Source: Prevotella sp. (GTDB lineage Bacteria > Bacteroidota > Bacteroidia > Bacteroidales > Bacteroidaceae). Taken from it: a DNA stretch of 7,657 bases. The notes under the pieces were generated by a model. It made no database searches. It was not told the origin of the DNA and saw nothing but the letters and a program-made list of their open reading frames with translations. Below, one piece after another: positions 1-6,159 of the stretch; positions within the stretch are counted from its first letter, which is position 1, and every line of letters begins with the position of its first letter. The stretch covers positions 1-7,657 of the forward strand of contig JAJPZE010000008.1 of the NCBI GenBank assembly GCA_021204565.1. The letters are read 5' to 3'. The translations under genes were made by a program, and so were the position numbers.

Positions 1-3000
1 GAATAAAGGAATCAAACTATCAAACACTCCGTCCCGTTGGCATATCCAGTCCGCCTTTTCATTGGGAGTGATATTCTGCCACGGAATTGCATTAATGCTC
101 CCGAACTTCTTGATGATGTCGAGTTTCTCCTCCCGGCTTTTGTAATCGCCTATGTCGTGATAATATATCTCCGCTTTCCGTCCCGCCTTTGCCGGGTTCT
201 TAACAAGAAAGGTGATGGCTATCGGCGTGCGTGAACCGCTCCCGAATATCTTACCTCCTTCTCTGCGCGATAGCTCTCCGGATGTGCGTTGATTACCTCT
301 CAAATTAAACACATAGATAGAGGTAAACTCTTCCTCCAAACATCTGCGGAAGCCGTCCTGCGCATTACCGTCGAGCCACGCCCCGTTGCTTATAAACGCC
401 ACGATGCCGCCCTCGTCCTCAGGTATGCGGTCGGATGCCCAACGGAACGCCTTTATATATGTATCGTATGTAGAGCGATTTAACTTCGCTATTGATTTCT
501 CAACATACGTATCCGCAATCTTTTTATCAAGTATAGGATACGACATATTTTGTGCATTATCATTTGCCGACTTCTGCCCGACGGAATACGGCGGGTTGCC
601 GATAATCACCCTCACCGGTGTCGCCATTTGTTTCTTTACCCGTTCCGAGTTATCCTGAAAGTATTCGGTAAACAACTCGTTGTGTTGCTCCGCAAGTTGG
701 AACGTGTCCGTAAGGCAGATGCCGTCGTAAGGCAGGTACGTCTCCGGACGCATAATATCGTGATACACGCTCTCTATATTGACATCCGCGATGTAATACG
801 CAAGGAGAACAATCTCGTTGCAATGTATCTCGTTGAGGTACTTCCGTTGCATATCTTCTTTCTGTATCACGCCGAGTTGCAACAGACGGGTGATAAATGT
901 CCCCGTGCCGACAAACGGGTCAAGGATATGCACATTCTCATTCGTAAGCGCGGTATTAAACTCCTCTTTCAAGATTACATCCACCGAGCGGATAATGAAA
1001 TCCACGCATTCAACGGGAGTGTAGACAATACCCAGCTTCTCCACCGTCAACGGGAACGCGCCTTTGAAGAACTTCTCATACAAATTCTTTATAATCGTCT
1101 GCTTGCCCTCAAGATTGTCAATGTTCCCTACATTATCCTTAACCGACGTATAGAACTTGTCAAGCACTTCGGTATCCATTTCAAAGCCCTCGCCTTTCAA
1201 CACCTCAAGCATCTGTTGCATCGAACGGCTTACCGCGTTGTTGTTTACAAATCGGTAGTCTTTAAACAACGCATCGAAGATAGGGCGCGTAATCAGATGT
1301 TGCGCCAACATCTCTATCGCCTGACCGTTGTCAATAGACGGATTGATGTTCTCCCGCAGTCCTTTCGTGAACTTGTCGAACTGTTTCCTTACTTCCCCGT
1401 TCTCGTCCGCCAACCGGGCAATACGCTGTATGAACTTCTGTGCGATAATACCAATCTCTTTCGCCCAATTCTCCCAATAAAGCTTGTCGCCCACCTTCTC
1501 CACGATACGCGCATATATGCCGTCTTGTATCGTGCCGAAACGTATCTCCAACTGCCTCGCCACTTCCGCATTATCAACACTTACCGCGTCGTCCCCGTCC
1601 GCTTCTTTCCCGACGGCATAACTGCCCTCCGCCGACGGCACACCCCCGACGGTTATCTTTGACGGACGCTCCTTATTAAGATTAATCTGATTTACATGCG
1701 CATTGAAGTTCTCGTCATGCGAACGCAACGCATTAAGGATACTCCATACCACACTGAAACGCTCGCTCTGATTTAACGCCTCCTCCGGAGATACATCCGA
1801 CGGAACAATTATCGGAATAATGATATATCCGTATTTCTTTCCGGAGAAAGACCGCATAACACGCCCTACCGATTGAACCACTTCCACTTCCGACTTGCGC
1901 GGCGACAAGAACAAAACGGCATCAAGCGCGGGGACATCAACACCCTCCGACAAACAACGCACATTGCACAGTATACGGCATTCATTCGGGTCGGCGGTAT
2001 TCTCTTTCAACCACGCAATCTTCTCGTTGCGGATGTCGGCACCCATAGAGCCGTCAATATGTTGAGCCTTGATGTTAACCACCTCTCCCGCACGTTCGCC
2101 TAACGTTGATTTGTATTTCTCACACATACTGCCGAAATAACCGGCAATCTGTGTTGACGAAGCTGTCGGATTGCTCCTCGTCGGTTTGATAGTCCGGCAG
2201 AAAGCAACGGCACGGCGCATTACCGTCGGGTCTTGCTCTTTCGTAATCCCTTTATCCCCTCTTATTCTCTTCGACAACCCGTTGATACATCCTATCAACT
2301 TGGTTGCATCGTCGAAGTTCAATTCAAGCAGCCGCTTCCTTGCGTCCGTCCCGCTGTAATTCTTCTTTATCTCGTCGGATATTGACTGCGGAATATCCTC
2401 CTCGCTTACCGTCAATACCAATACCTTGTAATCCGTCAACAAACCCATAGAAACCGCCTTGCTGAATGCAAGACGATAAAACTCTTTCCCGTATAACCGC
2501 TCGTCGTCCATAGAACAAAGCACATCGTCATTCTCCTTTGCCTTGACCCTGATAGTCTCCCTGTATAATCGCGGCGTGGCGGTCATATACAAACGTTTCT
2601 TCGCCGGAATGACGGAGTTGTTATGCACCTTTGTGAAACTCGGCTCCGCTCTCCCCGCAATCTTCACGCCCGTCGTGCGATGTGCCTCGTCGCATATACA
2701 AAAGTCCGCCTCCGCTTTCGCTTCCGCCAACGCGGCAGCAACAACATCAACACTCTGGTATGTCGACATTATCACGGTTCTGATACCGTCTCTCTTCGCC
2801 TTGTTCAATTGGCGGATAATACTCTTCGTATTGGTTGTTGCCGGGACGGCAAGGTCGACAACGCTCTCGTCCGTGTTATCCTCGTCAATCATCTTGCGGG
2901 TAACCGTCGCATCCGAGCAGACGCATATCGCACGCAGGTCTTGCGTCTTGTCAGCCATCCACGCATTAAGAGTCTGACCCAATAACGCAATACTCGGAAC

Positions 3001-3717
3001 GAAGAATAAAACCAACGCATTATCCGCCGTGAGCTCTTCCATTATACGCAATGACGTGTAGGTCTTGCCCGTACCGCACGCCATAATCAGCTTGCCCCGC
3101 TCGTTTCCTTCGTCTATATAATGCTTATATGCACACGATATTGCCTCCAGCTGGTGCAGCCTCGGTTGCTTGCCCGATTGTAACGCTTCTTTACCTTGCT
3201 TGCGTCCGTGAACCAACTTGTTCCAATCAACGGTTGACGCTTCCAAATCGAACAAACTGATTCGCGTAAACGGGACACTTAGCCCGCGAATGGTCTCCTC
3301 CGCGTTACGCCCCCACCTGCGTCTGTTCGTCGATACCCATATAAGATTGCTGAAACCTTTCGTCTGAAACGTCTCCTCATCCTGAAAATGTCTGCTCGCA
3401 TTGGCAACGAAACTGTCAATTGCCGCCTTGTTTACCGGCATATCATCAGCATAACACTTGCATTGTATCGCCCAATAATCCCCCAGATCCGTCTTCGCAA
3501 CAAGGTCGATGCCGAGATCCGCTCCGCCTAAGTCTTTCCTTCCCGGGAACTCGCTCCATAGCCATACACTCACCAAATTGGAGTAACGCGGGTCGGTTAG
3601 GAACCAACGTTTCATTATTATCTCAAACTCCGCCCCCTTTTCCCGCTCCGATTGTGCCGACAAACGTATCTCGCCCAACACCTCGTTTATGCCGTACTGC
3701 TCCCGTTGATTTGTCAT
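1..3717 (-). CDS. Type ISP restriction-modification enzyme (nuclease-helicase-methyltransferase), 3' end off window
   Basis: Single-polypeptide enzyme that would methylate adenine in its own target and restrict unmodified DNA by ATP-driven translocation and cleavage, in the cytoplasm. The frame is open from the ATG at 3717 to base 1: 1239 codons, no stop. Visible in order: Mrr-like PD-(D/E)XK nuclease (GIDLVA with D71, then QCK with Q85 and K87); superfamily 2 helicase with Walker A ACGTGKT (213-219), DEAH (343-346), MTATPR (378-383), LSEGVDVP (589-596) and QSVGRVMR (615-622); a helical coupler at about 650-890; N6-adenine methyltransferase with YTPVE (899-903), motif I DPFVGTGTF (933-941) and motif IV NPPY (1041-1044); then FNLRGNQR (1137-1144), leading toward the target-recognition domain. 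Known type ISP enzymes (LlaGI, LlaBIII) are about 1570-1620 residues, so some 300-400 are missing here. All motifs visible are intact. It has its own promoter and an AAAAGG ribosome site. The recognition sequence cannot be predicted. Confidence 0.93.
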   Translation of the reverse strand, partial: MTNQREQYGINEVLGEIRLSAQSEREKGAEFEIIMKRWFLTDPRYSNLVSVWLWSEFPGRKDLGGADLGIDLVAKTDLGDYWAIQCKCYADDMPVNKAAIDSFVANASRHFQDEETFQTKGFSNLIWVSTNRRRWGRNAEETIRGLSVPFTRISLFDLEASTVDWNKLVHGRKQGKEALQSGKQPRLHQLEAISCAYKHYIDEGNERGKLIMACGTGKTYTSLRIMEELTADNALVLFFVPSIALLGQTLNAWMADKTQDLRAICVCSDATVTRKMIDEDNTDESVVDLAVPATTNTKSIIRQLNKAKRDGIRTVIMSTYQSVDVVAAALAEAKAEADFCICDEAHRTTGVKIAGRAEPSFTKVHNNSVIPAKKRLYMTATPRLYRETIRVKAKENDDVLCSMDDERLYGKEFYRLAFSKAVSMGLLTDYKVLVLTVSEEDIPQSISDEIKKNYSGTDARKRLLELNFDDATKLIGCINGLSKRIRGDKGITKEQDPTVMRRAVAFCRTIKPTRSNPTASSTQIAGYFGSMCEKYKSTLGERAGEVVNIKAQHIDGSMGADIRNEKIAWLKENTADPNECRILCNVRCLSEGVDVPALDAVLFLSPRKSEVEVVQSVGRVMRSFSGKKYGYIIIPIIVPSDVSPEEALNQSERFSVVWSILNALRSHDENFNAHVNQINLNKERPSKITVGGVPSAEGSYAVGKEADGDDAVSVDNAEVARQLEIRFGTIQDGIYARIVEKVGDKLYWENWAKEIGIIAQKFIQRIARLADENGEVRKQFDKFTKGLRENINPSIDNGQAIEMLAQHLITRPIFDALFKDYRFVNNNAVSRSMQQMLEVLKGEGFEMDTEVLDKFYTSVKDNVGNIDNLEGKQTIIKNLYEKFFKGAFPLTVEKLGIVYTPVECVDFIIRSVDVILKEEFNTALTNENVHILDPFVGTGTFITRLLQLGVIQKEDMQRKYLNEIHCNEIVLLAYYIADVNIESVYHDIMRPETYLPYDGICLTDTFQLAEQHNELFTEYFQDNSERVKKQMATPVRVIIGNPPYSVGQKSANDNAQNMSYPILDKKIADTYVEKSIAKLNRSTYDTYIKAFRWASDRIPEDEGGIVAFISNGAWLDGNAQDGFRRCLEEEFTSIYVFNLRGNQRTSGELSRREGGKIFGSGSRTPIAITFLVKNPAKAGRKAEIYYHDIGDYKSREEKLDIIKKFGSINAIPWQNITPNEKADWICQRDGVFDSLIPLF

Positions 3718-3722
3718 ATTTA

Positions 3723-3728
3723 CCTTTT
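3723..3728 (-). promoter_or_regulatory. Ribosome binding site of the type ISP gene
   Basis: AAAAGG lies five bases before the ATG at 3717. It supports this start for the restriction-modification gene. A Shine-Dalgarno-like stretch this clear is not seen before the other complete genes in the window. Confidence 0.55.
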
Positions 3729-3753
3729 CGTTCCAATGTTGAGTAAACAACGG

Positions 3754-3761
3754 CAAATTTA
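3754..3761 (-). promoter_or_regulatory. Bacteroidetes -7 promoter box for the type ISP gene
   Basis: TAAATTTG on the minus strand matches the Bacteroidetes -7 consensus TAnnTTTG exactly. It sits about 37 bases upstream of the ATG, giving a short leader of roughly 30 nt. No good -33 TTTG box is seen at the usual distance; a TTGTTG lies somewhat too close. Together with the terminator at 3882-3922 it makes the enzyme a separate transcription unit from the integrase pair. Confidence 0.55.
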
Positions 3762-3881
3762 TGGAAATTCGGACAACAATCGAGCATAAAGGAATAAATG
3801 AAAATAACGGAGCTACAAACTTTTCCTATCTAACGGCGGCTTTGTGCTTAAAGTGTAAAGAAAGAGAACATATTAACAAAA

Positions 3882-3922
3882 GAAGAGCGGTAACGAAAGG
3901 ATATTATATGTCGCCGCTCTTC
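3882..3922 (-). terminator. Hairpin terminator after the integrase/RhuM-like pair
   Basis: Two 9-base arms, GAAGAGCGG and CCGCTCTTC, pair perfectly around a 23-nt loop. On the minus strand the second arm is followed by TTTTGTT. It lies about 30 bp after the stop of the RhuM-like gene and before the next promoter, the right place for a terminator. The long loop is unusual for an intrinsic terminator; alternatively it is a protein-binding inverted repeat. Confidence 0.5.
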
Positions 3923-3954
3923 CTCTGTCCGTGTTCGGTCTGAGATGGGTCAAG

Positions 3955-4359
3955 TTACATAATCAATCCTGCCGCCGAGCTGCGTATAAACACCACGTAT
4001 GCTCCCGGTCGGTGCGTGCCGGCGAATGCCCTATTAATTAGCCACCGGCGGAAAAGTATTGTGCAGTGAGTAGTTAACCGAAAAGCAAGGGGGATGATAA
4101 TCTCTAACGAATATACGTCCGCATATAATCCGTCCTCTAATTTCGTGTATCTGCATAATTCGCTTCTTCGGTACCCGTTTCCTTTGAGGATGGTCTTGAT
4201 TGCGCTGTTCACCGCAGGGATGGTTGTATAAAACATCTCCGCGAGTTCGCACGCAGTCATCCACACATCGTAACCGGTTATGATTACACGATTGTTCTCA
4301 ACCCGTATAACGCTCCGTGCAGTTGTATCCTGTTTCTCCATATTATATATACGTTGCAT
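3955..4359 (-). CDS. RhuM-like small protein paired with the integrase
   Basis: 134-residue protein. The segment from about residue 22 (VIITGYDVWMTACELAEMF, then TTIPAVNSAIKTILKG) through YADVYSLEIIIPLAFRL to ILFRRWLINRAF resembles the N-terminal domain of RhuM/virulence-protein relatives and the small hypothetical proteins often found next to Bacteroides tyrosine recombinases. The first half reads like a winged-helix DNA-binding unit and the second carries the YxLdmII...R...FRrW pattern. Molecular function is unknown; a role in controlling or assisting recombination is inferred from position only. The ATG at 4359 overlaps the integrase stop as TAATG, suggesting coupled translation. An in-frame ATG at 4341 (MEKQD) is an equally reasonable start, since many relatives begin near there. 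No Shine-Dalgarno is seen for either. Confidence 0.75.
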   Translation of the reverse strand: MQRIYNMEKQDTTARSVIRVENNRVIITGYDVWMTACELAEMFYTTIPAVNSAIKTILKGNGYRRSELCRYTKLEDGLYADVYSLEIIIPLAFRLTTHCTILFRRWLINRAFAGTHRPGAYVVFIRSSAAGLIM

Positions 4360-5594
4360 TATATGTTGCAATTAGCAAACTCTTCGATACTGTCCAATTT
4401 CGCCGCAAGCCGCTCCATATCGCGGTTCTGCTTCTCCTTCGTAATCTTCGCGTAGATTTGCGTCGTCTTGATATTCTTATGCCCGAGCATTGAACTAACC
4501 GTTTCTATCGGTACGCCATTCGACAAGAATACCGTCGTCGCCGCAGTATGGCGCGATTGATGCCAATTCACTTTCTTTGTTATACCGCAAATCTTCGCAA
4601 TCCTCTTAATACCGCGCAAACAAGAATCGTATGGCGGTACGGGGAACGCATGCCCGTCCTTGCATACGCCGCGATACTTCTCCATTATTCTCTTCGGCAC
4701 ATCTAACAGGCGGATATTTGCCTCCACTCCCGTCTTATGTCTGTTTATGTTTATCCATTCGTGTTCGTCAAAGTATACGTGGATATTATCCTCCCGCAGG
4801 TTCTTCAAGTCGATATACGCCAACCCCGTGAACGCGCAAAAGACATACAAATCCCGATACAGCTGTTGCCTCTTCTTTTTGAGTTCGGTATTCATCAATA
4901 GATGCAGTTCCTCTTTGGTCAGGATTGCTCTTGGCGTCTCCTCTTTTTTTGCCTTGTACTCGCGAAACGGGTCGCGTACCAACCACTCGTTATTCATCGC
5001 AATCGTAATCATTGCACGTAATGCACTAATGTATAAACACGCGGTGTTTATTTTGCATTGCCTGTCTGTGCGGAGATACATCTCGAAATCAGTAATGAAC
5101 GCTGATGTCAACTCCTTTAACGCGATGTCCTTAACGTGGTAACGGATATTGAGGAACTCCTGCAAATATTTGTACACTAATTGATATTTGACAAAGGAAT
5201 TCTTTGCCCTCATACCCGCCGCAACGAGTTTCGCGTAATCGTTGTTGTGTTGCTTGAATACTTGCAACAACGTATGGCAACGATACTCCAAACCGAGAAA
5301 CGCATTCTTCACCTTCTCCGCCGTTACACAATTGTCCCTGTCCATTATCTCTTGATAATGTTTGTTGATACTTACCCGCATCTTGTCAAGCATTCGGTTC
5401 GTCTCTAACGCGGCTTCACTCTTGCCCGTCATCCGCCCCGTCTTTGTGTCCCACAACTTCGGATTAACGGTCAACTTGCAACTGAATTGTGTCTGCGTCC
5501 CGTCAATCGTAATGCGCCCCATTACCGGCACTGTCCCGTCCCGTTTCACTACCTGCCGCTTGAGGTAGTAGATGATTGAGAATGTACTCTTCAT
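4359..5594 (-). CDS. IntDOT-like tyrosine recombinase (integrase)
   Basis: 411-residue site-specific recombinase that would integrate and excise the element carrying it. Domains: arm-type DNA-binding region (about 1-95), core-binding SAM-like helical domain (about 105-210), catalytic domain (about 225-400). Catalytic residues seen: K287 in RHKTG, H345 and R348 in HQSRHT, H372 in GHKN, nucleophile Y381 in QIYAKI. The usual first arginine is absent: TGLAY has Ala259 where most family members have TGxR, while R285 is present. This pattern, and the 411-residue length, match what I recall for IntDOT of CTnDOT (Ser259, R285). The ATG at 5594 (MKSTFSIIYYLK) is chosen because relatives begin this way; the frame also stays open upstream to a TTG at 5687, but that extension would run through the promoter. 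The stop overlaps the RhuM-like start. Confidence 0.92.
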   Translation of the reverse strand: MKSTFSIIYYLKRQVVKRDGTVPVMGRITIDGTQTQFSCKLTVNPKLWDTKTGRMTGKSEAALETNRMLDKMRVSINKHYQEIMDRDNCVTAEKVKNAFLGLEYRCHTLLQVFKQHNNDYAKLVAAGMRAKNSFVKYQLVYKYLQEFLNIRYHVKDIALKELTSAFITDFEMYLRTDRQCKINTACLYISALRAMITIAMNNEWLVRDPFREYKAKKEETPRAILTKEELHLLMNTELKKKRQQLYRDLYVFCAFTGLAYIDLKNLREDNIHVYFDEHEWININRHKTGVEANIRLLDVPKRIMEKYRGVCKDGHAFPVPPYDSCLRGIKRIAKICGITKKVNWHQSRHTAATTVFLSNGVPIETVSSMLGHKNIKTTQIYAKITKEKQNRDMERLAAKLDSIEEFANCNI

Positions 5595-5613
5595 AATCAG
5601 ATAATCTTCTGTC

Positions 5614-5636
5614 CTAAATTTTGGTTGCAAAATTAC
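5614..5636 (-). other. Candidate recombinase core site A (GTANNTTTGC with inverted half-site)
   Basis: On the minus strand GTAATTTT is followed by seven bases, GCAACCA, and then by a half-site whose complement reads CTAAATTT. The left ten bases fit the CTnDOT core consensus GTANNTTTGC, and the spacer begins with GC and is seven bases long, as described for the IntDOT overlap region. AATTTTG/CAAAATT (5617-5634) is a perfect 7-bp inverted repeat. The same bases also form the -7 box of the integrase, so the match may simply reflect a promoter. It lies only 20 bp from the integrase start, leaving no room for arm-type sites between them. Confidence 0.4.
5628..5635 (-). promoter_or_regulatory. Bacteroidetes -7 promoter box for the integrase
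   Basis: TAATTTTG on the minus strand is an exact TAnnTTTG match, 33 bases upstream of the integrase ATG at 5594, giving a leader of about 25-30 nt. No -33 TTTG element is found at normal spacing; the nearest upstream TTTG is 30 bases away. This may mean weak or activator-dependent expression. Confidence 0.5.
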
Positions 5637-5650
5637 TCTCTGAAGAGAGT
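5635..5650. repeat. Palindrome abutting the integrase -7 box; candidate operator
   Basis: ACTCTC-TGAA-GAGAGT: perfect 6-bp arms around four bases. Its left end shares one base with the -7 box TAATTTTG, so a protein bound here would cover the promoter spacer. It could be an operator or an accessory recombinase-binding site. It has no T-tract, so a terminator is unlikely. Confidence 0.4.
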
Positions 5651-5819
5651 CCCTGTCGGATACGCCAAACCGCGACGTACAGTGCAAATTTCAGCCAATT
5701 CTAATTATCTATCACAACTCATTACCAACTCACTATTAGTGTACAATCCGCCTACTTCTCACATTCTCCAATTTCGCATTTCTTCATCATCTGAACCGTT
5801 GCGGTATCGTCTGGCACTC

Positions 5820-5858
5820 GGCAAATGGCAGGTTACGAATAAGTAACTTTGCCCTGCC
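5820..5858 (+). other. Candidate recombinase core site B (GTAACTTTGC within nested inverted repeats)
   Basis: GTAACTTTGC at 5843-5852 matches GTANNTTTGC exactly. Its GTAAC is mirrored by GTTAC at 5832-5836 across six bases (GAATAA). Farther out two alternative pairings exist: GGCAAA (5820-5825) with TTTGCC (5848-5853), or GGCAG (5827-5831) with CTGCC (5854-5858). It lies about 250 bp upstream of the integrase ATG, enough space for arm-type sites, the layout expected for an integrase at an element end. TAACTTTG also fits a plus-strand -7 box, but no gene follows on that strand. Confidence 0.4.
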
Positions 5859-6043
5859 CCAACTTGGCTTAATCACTTCCCTATTTGCCTTTTTGCCGCC
5901 TCCACGCTTTGTCCTAATCAACTGATATTCAACCTATTTCCCCATCTTTCCTTTTCCCTCTCCGTAGCGATGTTTTAACACTCTAAGAACGGCGCTTTAG
6001 CGATACAAGAGGTGTGTAATGAACGGATAATAAGGTAGTGATG

Positions 6044-6087
6044 AGGGGAGACGTTATCAGTTTAGGGGAGACATAATAGGGGCAGAG
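6044..6087. repeat. G-rich direct repeats, 20-bp period
   Basis: AGGGGAGAC occurs at 6044-6052 and again at 6064-6072, each followed by a similar A/T-rich stretch (GTTAT, ATAAT). A diverged third unit, AGGGGCAGAG, starts at 6078. Downstream of the Omp28-like gene terminator. Function unknown; phased binding sites are one possibility. Confidence 0.4.
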
Positions 6088-6100
6088 AGAGCAATCGAAA

Positions 6101-6128
6101 GCGGGTGCACCGAAGCCGGCACACCCGC
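6101..6128 (-). terminator. Hairpin terminator of the Omp28-like gene
   Basis: Arms GCGGGTG and CACCCGC pair perfectly and continue inward through two G-T wobbles and three further pairs to a four-base loop: a 12-bp stem in 28 nt. On the minus strand it is followed by TTTCGATT, a weak T-tract. It starts about 30 bp after the stop codon at 6160, which fits an intrinsic terminator for that gene. Confidence 0.7.
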
Positions 6129-6159
6129 AATCATAGTTATAAAAGAAACTCCAAACTTA

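Larger units (their letters stand above)
5595..6159. other. Gene-free region between integrase and Omp28-like gene; probable element end
   Basis: 565 bp with no credible coding sequence; the short open frames in it have no recognisable protein character. It holds the integrase promoter, a palindrome, two candidate recombinase core sites, the 7-base direct repeats CAACTCA at 5715-5721 and 5726-5732, a pyrimidine-rich plus strand from about 5750 to 5965, the repeat TAGCGAT at 5965-5971 and 5998-6004, G-rich repeats at 6044-6087, and the terminator of the Omp28-like gene. No tRNA or other RNA gene is recognised. Confidence 0.6.

Noticed and set aside
550..1662. 370-codon plus-strand open frame antisense to the restriction-modification enzyme
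   Set aside because: Its protein is rich in Arg, Leu, Val and His with no recognisable motif, while the opposite strand encodes continuous helicase-methyltransferase sequence with intact motifs.
2543..2985. Overlapping plus-strand frames of 120-144 codons
   Set aside because: They lie opposite the helicase part of the type ISP gene, including the region around DEAH, and have no family character.
3761..3943. 60-codon plus-strand frame in the gap before the type ISP gene
   Set aside because: No recognisable domain; it runs through the candidate terminator arms and starts at the candidate minus-strand promoter.
5595..5687. 31-codon N-terminal extension of the integrase from a TTG codon
   Set aside because: It would cross the -7 box and palindrome, and known relatives start at the MKSTF-like position at 5594.
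5625..5846. 73-codon plus-strand frame in the gene-free region
   Set aside because: It spans the integrase promoter, palindrome and candidate core sites, has no recognisable family, and no promoter or ribosome site is seen.
5750..5965. Pyrimidine-rich plus strand as a possible structured RNA or origin
   Set aside because: The skew is real, but I found no stable fold, iteron set or known RNA motif in it.
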